Below the pieces are notes generated by a model, which worked only from the letters and a program-made list of their open reading frames with translations, was not told the origin of the DNA and did no database searches. Positions 42,632-50,502 of a DNA stretch of 64,000 nt are shown piece by piece. This DNA comes from JAGWBD01 sp965220615 (GTDB taxonomy: Bacteria; Chloroflexota; Anaerolineae; Aggregatilineales; Phototrophicaceae), in assembly GCA_965220615.1 (NCBI GenBank), contig CBDCQL010000002.1, positions 930,001-994,000 on the forward strand. The letters are read 5' to 3'. Each line of letters begins with the position of its first letter. The first letter of the stretch is position 1. Both the position numbers and the translations under genes were made by a program.

Positions 42632-43918
42632 TTGGCTGTCAAGTTATGCCCCATATGCAATACGAACAACGATGCGTCGCAATCAAAATGTGCCAATTGC
42701 GGGGCCGATCTCACACGCGTTATGCCCTGGCAGGAGGGTGTGGGGAACTACGGCCCGGAGACCAACGATCTTGCCGATTTGGCGGAAAGCCGCCTGCGCT
42801 GGCGCAGCGGCACCTGTCTGACCCTGCTTGCGCTGGCCCTGGCGGCCACGCTCTGCACCGGGGTACTTTTGCAACTTGCAATTTGGCTGTTGGCCGGCAG
42901 CAACATTGCCCTTGCCCCGACGGCCGCAGTCCAGCTGCCTCCAACCTCGGTCGCGACGGATACACCCGTGCCCACCTTGTACCTTCCGACCGTCACCAGG
43001 ACCCCCGTGCCGCCGCCGACGGCGACCGAAACGCCGACGCGCGCACCCTGCCTGCAGAAAGTCCGCAGCGGTGACAGCCTGATCGCCCTGGTGACGCGCT
43101 GCGGCCACAGGGACCTGGACGTCCTGGTCCAGGTTCTGGAGGACAACAACCTGGCTTCTGCCGAATTGCTGCAGGCTGGTCAGGAGCTTGTCATCCCCTG
43201 GCCGACGGAAATCGCCGCTGCGAATGTCCCCGAATCTCTGCCGGGCCGCCAGGACAACGCTGCAAACGCCGGTGACGAAAATTCGGTTTCGGTGGCCCGG
43301 CCCATATCCGGCGGGTCGGGCCGGCCGGACCCGACGCTGCAACCAGGCGTAATGTGGCACCAGGTGCGCGGCGGTGAAACGATTGTCGGCATCGCATTTC
43401 GTTTCGGAACAGATCTCAAGGTGTTGTCAGAATTAAACCCGGAAGTCACCTTTTCCCAGTGCGACTTCGGCCAGGCATCGGGCGGACCCAGTTGCGTGGT
43501 TACCATTTACGATGGACAGCAATTGCGCGTGCCGGCGCCCACGCCGACGCCAACGCAGTCTCCCACGCCATCGGGCCTCCCCAGCGCAACGCCGACAACC
43601 ACGGTCAACGTTCCTGTGGCTTTCAGTCCGCCTGACAATCGAAATTACAATGCTGACGAACTGGTAACCCTGCGCTGGGTCGCATCCGGTTCACTGTCTG
43701 CAGGCGAAACATGGAGGGTCGTGGTGGAGAGTCTGTCCAGCGGACGGACCTACACAGAAGCAACCACGTCCCTGAATCTCGTTTTGCCCGCCGAATGGAA
43801 GGAAACGCAACCCGGATGGCACGGCTACCGTTGGCGAATTCAGTTGATACAGGGTGAGGGCGACGGCGATATTCTTGAGTCGGACACCCGTCAGTTTCTG
43901 TGGGAGACAAGGGGGTGA
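42632..43918 (+). CDS. Zinc-ribbon and LysM membrane protein
   Basis: The start is most likely TTG 42632 (MAVKLCPICNTNN). The 428-residue protein opens with a two-knuckle zinc ribbon, CPIC and CANC, on the cytoplasmic side. One membrane span follows (about 61-90), then a Pro/Thr linker. Two LysM-like domains come next (KVRSGDSLIALV and HQVRGGETIVGIAFRFG), a second PTPTPT linker, and a C-terminal beta domain (LRWVASGSLSAGETWRVVV). LysM domains bind peptidoglycan or other GlcNAc chains, so it may link wall and membrane. GTGA overlap with a paralogous gene downstream. Confidence 0.82.
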   Translation: MAVKLCPICNTNNDASQSKCANCGADLTRVMPWQEGVGNYGPETNDLADLAESRLRWRSGTCLTLLALALAATLCTGVLLQLAIWLLAGSNIALAPTAAVQLPPTSVATDTPVPTLYLPTVTRTPVPPPTATETPTRAPCLQKVRSGDSLIALVTRCGHRDLDVLVQVLEDNNLASAELLQAGQELVIPWPTEIAAANVPESLPGRQDNAANAGDENSVSVARPISGGSGRPDPTLQPGVMWHQVRGGETIVGIAFRFGTDLKVLSELNPEVTFSQCDFGQASGGPSCVVTIYDGQQLRVPAPTPTPTQSPTPSGLPSATPTTTVNVPVAFSPPDNRNYNADELVTLRWVASGSLSAGETWRVVVESLSSGRTYTEATTSLNLVLPAEWKETQPGWHGYRWRIQLIQGEGDGDILESDTRQFLWETRG

Positions 43919-44991
43919 AGCCAACTCTCGCCGCCCTGTTCGCGTTGCTGATGTTGACGGGCTGCAATTTCGTGCGCCTGGACGACGGCCTGGCTGTCAC
44001 CGTGACTGTCACCGAGGTCACCTCGGTGGAGACCCAACCGCAGCCCGAATTCTCAAGCACCCCGACTTCAGCGATTGCAGTAAACGTTGTGACGGTAACA
44101 CCCTTGCCAGCGCCGGAGGCTGCAACGCCAGGCCCGACTCCCGGCCCCTGGCGACACACGGTTCGTGAGGGTGAAACCCTGGGATTCATCATTCAGAGAT
44201 ACGGCTATCGCGACTTCGGGGTCTTTGACGCCATTGTTCAGATGAATGAAAACATCCCCAACCCGAATCTCTTGCCGGGGGAAGGCAGCGTCATTCTTGT
44301 ACCCCGTCCCACAGCCACGTCCCTGCCGGCGGATTTCACTCCATTGCCGGTACCCCCTGCGCTTGCCGAGCGAATCGTGCCGACCTCACCCGACACCGGC
44401 CTCAACTACGACACGGAGATTGCCGAACATGTGGTGGTTGCCGGCCAGACCGTGATAGATATCGTCATTCAGCACGACACGACCCTGGAAATCGTATCCA
44501 TTCTCAACCCCGAAATTGCTTTTTCACGCTGCGATTTTGGCCTGCGCAGCGGTGGTCCGGAATGCAATCCCCTGCTAAACGTGGGACAGATCGTCCGTGT
44601 GCCCGCTCCCACGCTGACGCCAACCTTGTCCCCTACCTTTTCCGGCAGGGAAACGGCCACGCCCACGCCGACCTGGATGCCTCCCCGCATCGTTTTCCCC
44701 GCGCAGGATAGCGTCCTGCCTGCGACGGCGATTCGCCTGCAATGGCTAAGCGTAGGAACCCTCCCGACGGGAGAAGTCTATCTTGTGCAGATTTCCGATG
44801 AAGCCGGAGTCGTGCATAATGCCGTCACGCGCGATACCTCTCTTTTGCTGCCGGAATCGATGGTGCCCACCGGCGGAAATCCAGGGGACCTGACATGGAC
44901 GGTGAGCGTCGCCCGTGTGGACGAAAATGGCGTGTACGGCATTATCAGCGGTTATCCGACGCCGAATCGCTTCCGATGGAGCAGCCGCTGA
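43915..44991 (+). CDS. LysM-repeat lipoprotein, paralog of the preceding gene
   Basis: GTG 43915 within a GTGA overlap starts VKPTLAALFALLMLTGC, giving a lipoprotein with lipobox LTGC. Its 358 residues hold two LysM-like domains (HTVREGETLGFIIQRYG and HVVVAGQTVIDIVIQHD), Pro/Thr linkers, and a C-terminal beta domain (LQWLSVGTLPTGEVYLVQI). NPEIAFSRCDFGLRSGGPEC mirrors NPEVTFSQCDFGQASGGPSC in the previous protein, so they arose by tandem duplication but use different anchors. Its end faces mutL. Confidence 0.83.
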   Translation: MKPTLAALFALLMLTGCNFVRLDDGLAVTVTVTEVTSVETQPQPEFSSTPTSAIAVNVVTVTPLPAPEAATPGPTPGPWRHTVREGETLGFIIQRYGYRDFGVFDAIVQMNENIPNPNLLPGEGSVILVPRPTATSLPADFTPLPVPPALAERIVPTSPDTGLNYDTEIAEHVVVAGQTVIDIVIQHDTTLEIVSILNPEIAFSRCDFGLRSGGPECNPLLNVGQIVRVPAPTLTPTLSPTFSGRETATPTPTWMPPRIVFPAQDSVLPATAIRLQWLSVGTLPTGEVYLVQISDEAGVVHNAVTRDTSLLLPESMVPTGGNPGDLTWTVSVARVDENGVYGIISGYPTPNRFRWSSR

Positions 44992-45008
44992 GCGGTACTG
45001 GCCCCGCT

Positions 45009-46757
45009 CTAGTGACGGCCGAATTCCCGCGCGAGTTGGCCGGACGACATGTGCAGCAGGGTGGGTCGCCCGTGCGGGCAGGTGAGGGGCGATTGCGTGC
45101 GTTCCAGTTGACGCACCAATCCCTGCATTTCTTCTCTGCCCAGAACGGTGCCGGCTTTCACCGCGGCCTGTTTGCAGACCCGACGAATTAGTCTCTGCTC
45201 CAGAGTTGCTTTCCCCGGCTTCAGGCCTCTCTCCAGTTCTTCAAGAACGCCGCGCAAGACCTCACGAGGTTCATGGTCCGCCAGCATGGCCGGGATGCTG
45301 CGAATGAGGAAGGTATTGGTGCCGAAGGGCTCCAGTTCGAGGCCCACGGCGCGCAACTGGTCCTGACTATTGACGATCAGGCTGGCATCACTGGCGGGAA
45401 GTTCCACAGTTTCGCCGGCCAGAGCGAACTGGGACATGGACTCTTCACGCTCCTGCCGTTCGAGGAATTCCTCGTAAAGGATACGCTCATGGGCCGCATG
45501 CTGGTCGATCAGATACATGCCCGCCGGTCCTTCGGCGACGATGAAACTTGCGCCGATCTGTCCGATGACGCGCAGCATGGGAAGCGAGCGGGGCCTTTCC
45601 GGGGCGGCAGGCAAGCCCTTTACGGCCGCCCCGACCTCTTGATCATTGGCAAACAGGGGTTTGCGCGCCACCGGTGGCGCTTCCTGCCAGGTGCCCGCCA
45701 TGAACTCGTCGACCGGGTCCCTGGGAGACAGAGCGTTTCCGCCGGGACCTGACGCGTTACCATCTGCTTCCAGCAGGGTCGCGCGAACGGCGCGCAGCAA
45801 GGCACTGAAGACTTGGCGCGGGCGCTGGAAGCGCACCTCGGCCTTGGCAGGATGCACATTGACGTCCAACTGCTCCGCCGGCAGGTTGATCATGAGCACG
45901 ACGACCGGAAAACGCCCTTTCATCAAAAGCGTGTGGTAGGCCTGGATGACGGCGTAAGCGAGGCTGGCATCCTGCACGTGGCGACCATTGACAAACAGGG
46001 TGATGCGGGAACGGTCGCTGCGGTGCAACGCTGGCGCGGAGACGAAGCCGCTTACCTGTATGCCGTCATCAATGGCGGAAAGTGGCTTGACCCGCAGCAT
46101 GTCACGGGCGACGTCTCTGCCCAGAACAGCAACCAGGGAATCGGCAAGAACGCCATTTCCGCTGCTGCGAAAACTCTCGCGGTCATCCAGCGTTAGCGTG
46201 AAGCGCACCTGCGGCCGGACCAGGGCATAGCGGCTGACCAGCAGGGTAATCTGTCGCCTTTCCGCAAGTGGCGACCTGAGAAATTTCTGTCTGGCCGGAA
46301 CGTTGTGAAACAGGTTTTCTACCGTCACGCAGGTGCCCGGGGGCGAACCGAGGCTGGCGCGCTCCACGATCTCGCCATCCTCCAGCAGAAGCGCACAGCC
46401 TGTCCGTTCATCCCGGAAACGGGAGCGAATGCGCAGGCGGCTGACTGCGGCGATGCTTGCCAGGGCCTCGCCGCGGAAGCCCAGCGTCTGGATGCCATCC
46501 AGATCTTCGACGGACCACAACTTGCTCGTGGCGTGGCGCTGGAAGGCCAGTTCCATGTCGGAAGCAGGAATGCCATGACCGTCGTCAACGACCTCGATGA
46601 GTCGCTGCCCACCAGCCTCCACCCGAATATCGATGCGGCTGGCCTGGGCGTCCAGCGCATTGTCAACCAGTTCGCGCACAACCGCAGCCGGGCGTTCCAC
46701 CACTTCGCCGGCCGCAATTCTCGCGATGACGTCGTCTTCAAGGACCCGAATGGGCAT
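45009..46757 (-). CDS. mutL: DNA mismatch repair protein MutL, endonuclease type
   Basis: A 582-residue protein with a GHKL ATPase N-terminus: IAAGEVVERPAAVVRELVDNALDA, VDDGHGIPASD, TLGFRGEALASI. The C-terminal nuclease site is LIDQHAAHERILYEE near residue 416, with VCKQAAVKAG and TCPHGRPTLLH completing the metal site. This MutL nicks DNA itself, as in bacteria lacking MutH. It follows valS by 45 bases. A TATACT box at 46790-46795 in that gap may be an internal promoter with a poor -35. Confidence 0.95.
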   Translation of the reverse strand: MPIRVLEDDVIARIAAGEVVERPAAVVRELVDNALDAQASRIDIRVEAGGQRLIEVVDDGHGIPASDMELAFQRHATSKLWSVEDLDGIQTLGFRGEALASIAAVSRLRIRSRFRDERTGCALLLEDGEIVERASLGSPPGTCVTVENLFHNVPARQKFLRSPLAERRQITLLVSRYALVRPQVRFTLTLDDRESFRSSGNGVLADSLVAVLGRDVARDMLRVKPLSAIDDGIQVSGFVSAPALHRSDRSRITLFVNGRHVQDASLAYAVIQAYHTLLMKGRFPVVVLMINLPAEQLDVNVHPAKAEVRFQRPRQVFSALLRAVRATLLEADGNASGPGGNALSPRDPVDEFMAGTWQEAPPVARKPLFANDQEVGAAVKGLPAAPERPRSLPMLRVIGQIGASFIVAEGPAGMYLIDQHAAHERILYEEFLERQEREESMSQFALAGETVELPASDASLIVNSQDQLRAVGLELEPFGTNTFLIRSIPAMLADHEPREVLRGVLEELERGLKPGKATLEQRLIRRVCKQAAVKAGTVLGREEMQGLVRQLERTQSPLTCPHGRPTLLHMSSGQLAREFGRH

Positions 46758-46802
46758 AGGTTTTTCTGGCTACCGTTGCTGTGGCCAGTATAGCATGAGA
46801 CC

Positions 46803-49415
46803 TCAATCGCGCAGACTGGCCAGGCGCGCCTCCACAATTTCCAGACTTGCCTGCAACTCGTGCAGATTGTCACGCTCGCGACTGACCACAGCTTCCGGCG
46901 CGCGCGCAACAAACTGCTCGTTGGCCAACATGCCCTGTGAACGTCGCAGTCGTTGCTGCAGCTGGTCACGTTCCTTCACCAGGCGCAGGCGCTCGGCCTC
47001 GACGTCGATCAGGTCCGCCAGAGGCAGGAAAACAACGCTGTCGCTGACAACAACCGTGGCACAGCCCACCGGGTCCGGATCTTCTGTGCCAAGCAATGTG
47101 AGGGATCCGACCCGACATAACTGGCCAAACATTGCGCGCAGCTCGTCGACGTAATCGCCCGCAAGGCCCGGCCGTAGCCGGGCAGAAATCGTACGGCCGT
47201 GAGGCACATTGTACTCCGAGCGGGCATTGCGCACGCCGCGAATCAACTCGATCAGGGTATCCATGATGGCTTCTGCGTCCTGGTCCTGCAGGTCAGGATC
47301 CTCCACAGGCCAGGGCGCCAGCATGATCGTGTCGCCCTCGTACGGCAGGTGCTGCCAGATTTCTTCGGTAACAAATGGCATGAAAGGATGCAGCAGTCGC
47401 ATGCCCGTATCAAGAACGTGGGCCAGGGTCTGCAACGTCCGCTGCCGCTCGTGGTCGTCGTCCCCGTACAGGGCGATCTTGCTGACCTCAATATACCAGT
47501 CGGCGAATTCATGCCAGAGAAAGTCGTGAATTTGTCGACCGGCTTCACCATAAAGATAGCTGTCGAATTGCCGGTTTGTGTTGTGCAGCAGAGTGTCCAG
47601 GCGGGACAGAATCCAGCGCGAATACAGGTTATGTGGCCTGCTGTCGTGTCGCCACCCGCTCTCTTCCCCACCGAGGTTTCGGTTCACAAAACTGGCCATC
47701 TGCCAGAGTTTGTTGACGAAGCGCCAGTTGCCTTCGATTCGCTTGACGTCGACGTTTACGTCGTTGCCAGGCGTGCCACTGGTCACTAGCGTGAAGCGCA
47801 AGGGGTCGGCGCCGAAGCGGTCCATGTATTCCAGGGGGTCAATGGAATTGTCGAGGGTCTTGCTGATTTTGCGACCCTTGCCGTCGCGCACCATGCCGTG
47901 CAGATAAACGGTGTGGAAGGGCACCTCGTCCGTGAACCACAGCCCCAGCATGATCATGCGCGCCACCCAGAAGAACAGAATGTCGTAACCCGTCTCCATC
48001 ATGGTCGTGGGGTAAAAGCGCTGCAGGTCCGCCGTCTGCTGCGGCCAGCCCAGCGTGCTGAAAGGCCAAAGTCCGCTGCTGAACCAGGTGTCGAGGACAT
48101 CCTCTTCCGCCGTCCAGCCATCGTCCGTCGGCGCCTCCGCACCCACGTGAATCTCGCCGTTTGGCCCGTACCAGGCGGGAATACGATGGCCCCACCAGAG
48201 TTGCCGGCTGAGGCACCAGTCCTCAATGTTCTCGAGCCAGTGGTAGTACACCCTAGTGAAGCGATCGGGCACGATGCGAATGCGCCCGTCGCGCACGGCC
48301 TCCAGCGCCCGCTGCGCCAGCGGCTGTACCTTCAGAAACCACTGCACGCTGACCATCGGCTCGATGATTTCGCCGCCCCGCTGACTGCGCGGCACGCTGT
48401 GCCGAATCTCCTCGACGCCGATGGCCAGGCCGGCTGCCGTCATGTCGGACCACATCTTTTCGCGGCAATCGAAGCGGTCCAGTCCGGCGTAGGGGCCGGC
48501 GTTTTCGTTCATGCTGGCGTCGCGATTCATGACATTCAGGACCGGCAGGCCATGCCGCTCGCCGATGCCAAAGTCATTGGGGTCATGTCCGGGCGTGACC
48601 TTGAGGGCGCCACTGCCCTTGTCGCGCTCGACCTGAGCGTCGGCGATGACCGGGATTTCCCTATTCAACATCGGCACAAGGGCCGTTTGACCCACCAGAT
48701 GGCTGTAACGATCATCGTCGGGATGGACGGCGACGGCGGTGTCGCCCAGAATCGTTTCCGGTCGGGTCGTCGCCACCGGTATGTGACCGCCATCCCTGAG
48801 TGGATAGCGAAACAGATACATTTGCCCCGCTTCTTCCTCGTGTTCCACTTCCAGGTCCGATACTGCTGTCTGCAGGCCGGGGCTCCAGTTCACCAGGCGC
48901 GGCCCGCGGTAGATCAGGCCCTGCTCGTACAGGGCGATGAACACATCGCGCACGGCGGCCGACAGCCCGTCGTCAAGGGTGAAGCGCTCGCGCTCCCAGT
49001 CGCAACTGGCGCCCATGCGCCGCAACTGGTGAAGGATTTCGCCGCCGTAGCGCTCTTTCCAGGCCCAGGTCCGCTCCAGAAATTCCTCACGTCCGACCTC
49101 GTCCTTTGAACGGCCCTCATCGGCAAACATTTTCTCAATCTGCAACTGTGTCGCTATGCCGGCATGGTCCGATCCCGGTACCCAGAGCGCGGCCTTGCCC
49201 TGCATGCGCGCATGGCGAATCATCAGGTCTTCAATGCTGACGAACAGGGCATGGCCGATGTGCAGGGCGCCCGTTACGTTGGGTGGGGGGATGCTGATGA
49301 CGTAGGGTTCGGCATCCTCCGGCGCAACCTCGGGGCGGAACCAGCCGTTGCGCTCCCACCAGTCATACAAGCGTTCTTCGGCAGAAGCGAAGTCAAAGTT
49401 TTTGGGCATCGGCAT
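46803..49415 (-). CDS. valS: Valyl-tRNA synthetase
   Basis: ATG 49415 (MPMPKNFDFASAEERL) is chosen because AAGGAG lies nine bases upstream. The 870-residue class I synthetase has PPPNVTGALHIGHAL (HIGH motif), GSDHAGIATQ, editing-domain residues in VATTRPETILGDTAVAVHP, the GRKISKTLDNSIDPLEY loop, and a C-terminal coiled-coil arm (VEAERLRLVKERDQLQQRL). It charges tRNA-Val. The KMSKS loop reads KISKT and is followed by Asp-Asn instead of the usual Gly-Asn. Expression is under the T-box at 49440-49677. Confidence 0.96.
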   Translation of the reverse strand: MPMPKNFDFASAEERLYDWWERNGWFRPEVAPEDAEPYVISIPPPNVTGALHIGHALFVSIEDLMIRHARMQGKAALWVPGSDHAGIATQLQIEKMFADEGRSKDEVGREEFLERTWAWKERYGGEILHQLRRMGASCDWERERFTLDDGLSAAVRDVFIALYEQGLIYRGPRLVNWSPGLQTAVSDLEVEHEEEAGQMYLFRYPLRDGGHIPVATTRPETILGDTAVAVHPDDDRYSHLVGQTALVPMLNREIPVIADAQVERDKGSGALKVTPGHDPNDFGIGERHGLPVLNVMNRDASMNENAGPYAGLDRFDCREKMWSDMTAAGLAIGVEEIRHSVPRSQRGGEIIEPMVSVQWFLKVQPLAQRALEAVRDGRIRIVPDRFTRVYYHWLENIEDWCLSRQLWWGHRIPAWYGPNGEIHVGAEAPTDDGWTAEEDVLDTWFSSGLWPFSTLGWPQQTADLQRFYPTTMMETGYDILFFWVARMIMLGLWFTDEVPFHTVYLHGMVRDGKGRKISKTLDNSIDPLEYMDRFGADPLRFTLVTSGTPGNDVNVDVKRIEGNWRFVNKLWQMASFVNRNLGGEESGWRHDSRPHNLYSRWILSRLDTLLHNTNRQFDSYLYGEAGRQIHDFLWHEFADWYIEVSKIALYGDDDHERQRTLQTLAHVLDTGMRLLHPFMPFVTEEIWQHLPYEGDTIMLAPWPVEDPDLQDQDAEAIMDTLIELIRGVRNARSEYNVPHGRTISARLRPGLAGDYVDELRAMFGQLCRVGSLTLLGTEDPDPVGCATVVVSDSVVFLPLADLIDVEAERLRLVKERDQLQQRLRRSQGMLANEQFVARAPEAVVSRERDNLHELQASLEIVEARLASLRD

Positions 49416-49439
49416 GTTGTAGCGCTCCTTAAACAAAAG

Positions 49440-49467
49440 CCCCTTCGTCCTGACAAGGACGAAAGGG
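49440..49467 (-). terminator. T-box terminator before valS
   Basis: CCCTTTCGTCCT and AGGACGAAGGGG form a 12-bp stem with loop TGTC, followed by CTTTTGTTT on the minus strand. The ribosome site of valS lies just after the T-rich stretch. Confidence 0.88.
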
Positions 49468-49677
49468 TTCACCTTCCGCGGTACCACCTTGCTTCCCCGC
49501 AGGGCGGGGCGCTCAATTCGCGATAACGGGCGTTCCCGGCCCCGGCTACACCAAACAGGTCTGGCTCACCGAAGCGACTCACGGGCGACAGTCAGTCAGG
49601 TCTGCGGGCGGACTCTCAGCCGGTGGTCCGCCTTCTCTGTCGCAATCGCCTGACCGACCCTCCCGGTCAACGTCGAT
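49440..49677 (-). promoter_or_regulatory. T-box riboswitch of valS
   Basis: The minus-strand sequence AAGGTGGTACCGCGGAAG (49490-49473) is an excellent match to the T-box antiterminator bulge, which base-pairs with the CCA end of uncharged tRNA. Upstream lies a hairpin-rich Stem I region (GCGACAG pairs with CTGTCGC), and downstream an intrinsic terminator. It should allow valS transcription when tRNA-Val is uncharged. I could not place the Val specifier codon with certainty; a GTC in the 3' strand of the Stem I base is one candidate. Confidence 0.88.
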
Positions 49678-49683
49678 ACTGTG

Positions 49684-49712
49684 ATGTTAACGGCTGGGCA
49701 GGTGGTCGTCAA
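49684..49712 (-). promoter_or_regulatory. Promoter of the valS T-box leader
   Basis: TTGACG (49712-49707), 17 bases, TAACAT (49689-49684). The -35 box overlaps the stop codon of udk. Predicted start near 49677. Confidence 0.6.
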
Positions 49713-50347
49713 CGGCCACCCTCATCTGCAAGAAATGACCGGACATGGTTGGCCACGATAGTGACTGCGGTTTCGTTGAATCCACCGCGCGGCACGACAA
49801 TATCTGCATGGTGTTTGTTGGGTACCACGTAACGCAAGTACATTGGTCGTACCGTCTTGAGGTACTGTTCCATCACGGACTCCATGGTTCTGCCGCGCTC
49901 CTCGATGTCACGACGCAGCCGTCGAATGAAACGGACGTCCGAAGCCGTGTCGACGAAAATGCGAAGGTCCAGCAGCTCCAGCAATTCCTTCTCGGCAAAG
50001 ATCAGAATGCCTTCCAGTAAAATAACCGGCCGTGGATCGATTCGTTGGGTTTCGGGCAGACGCCGGTGTTGACTGAAATCGTAGCGGGGAATGTCGGTCG
50101 CCACACCGGCACACAGGTCCCGGAGATTCGCCACAAGCAAATGCGTGTCCAGCGAATCAGGATGATCGAAATTGCGAATGCGCCTTTCGTGCAGGGGGAT
50201 GTGGTTCAGGTCCCGGTAATACAGGTCGTGAGCCAGCCAGACGACGTGTTCCGCCCCCACTCTTTCGATGACGGCGTTGGCAAATGTGGTCTTGCCGGAA
50301 CCCGTCCCGCCGGCAATGCCGATAACAAGAGGTTTGCTGCCTGTCAT
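49709..50347 (-). CDS. udk: Uridine kinase
   Basis: A 212-residue P-loop kinase: GIAGGTGSGKTTFA at residue 10, AHDLYYRDLNHIP, NFDHPDSLDTHLL, PRYDFSQHRR, and VILLEGILIF. It phosphorylates uridine and cytidine with ATP or GTP in pyrimidine salvage. AAGGGA precedes the ATG. It lies directly downstream of tRNA-Thr and its hairpin terminator, and upstream of the valS leader. Confidence 0.95.
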   Translation of the reverse strand: MTGSKPLVIGIAGGTGSGKTTFANAVIERVGAEHVVWLAHDLYYRDLNHIPLHERRIRNFDHPDSLDTHLLVANLRDLCAGVATDIPRYDFSQHRRLPETQRIDPRPVILLEGILIFAEKELLELLDLRIFVDTASDVRFIRRLRRDIEERGRTMESVMEQYLKTVRPMYLRYVVPNKHHADIVVPRGGFNETAVTIVANHVRSFLADEGGR

Positions 50348-50364
50348 TTATGTTCCCTTAAGGC

Positions 50365-50385
50365 AAATGCCCACAAGCGTGGGCA
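50365..50385 (-). terminator. Hairpin after tRNA-Thr
   Basis: TGCCCAC (50385-50379), loop GCTT, GTGGGCA (50374-50368), then TTTGCC on the minus strand. A short T stretch suggests partial termination after the tRNA, with read-through into udk possible. Confidence 0.5.
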
Positions 50386-50389
50386 CCTG

Positions 50390-50461
50390 AGCCACCCGAG
50401 GGATTCGAACCCTCAACCTCACGCTTACGAAGCGCGTGCTCTGCCATTGAGCCAGGGTGGC
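50390..50461 (-). tRNA. tRNA-Thr, anticodon CGT
   Basis: A 72-base cloverleaf on the minus strand: acceptor GCCACCC/GGGTGGC, D-stem GCTC/GAGC, anticodon stem CGCGC/GCGTG with one G-T pair and loop TTCGTAA (anticodon CGT, reading ACG), T-stem GAGGG/CCCTC with TTCGAAT. Discriminator T; no encoded full CCA. Confidence 0.95.
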
Positions 50462-50470
50462 GACACGGAA

Positions 50471-50499
50471 AGTATAGCGAAGCAGGCAGGGACCGGCAA
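50471..50499 (-). promoter_or_regulatory. Promoter for tRNA-Thr
   Basis: TTGCCG (50499-50494), 17 bases, TATACT (50476-50471), nine bases before the tRNA 5' end. It lies between the purH stop and the tRNA. Confidence 0.65.
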
Positions 50500-50502
50500 G
50501 CG

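Noticed and set aside
43540..43600. Short direct repeats (PTPT-coding runs), also at 21660-21780 and 44600-44680, as a possible repeat array or CRISPR
   Set aside because: They are codon-level repeats of Pro/Thr linkers inside genes, without spacers or regular length.
47898..49109. Plus-strand frame of 403 codons over valS
   Set aside because: Shadow of a certain valS; no ribosome site and no known domain.
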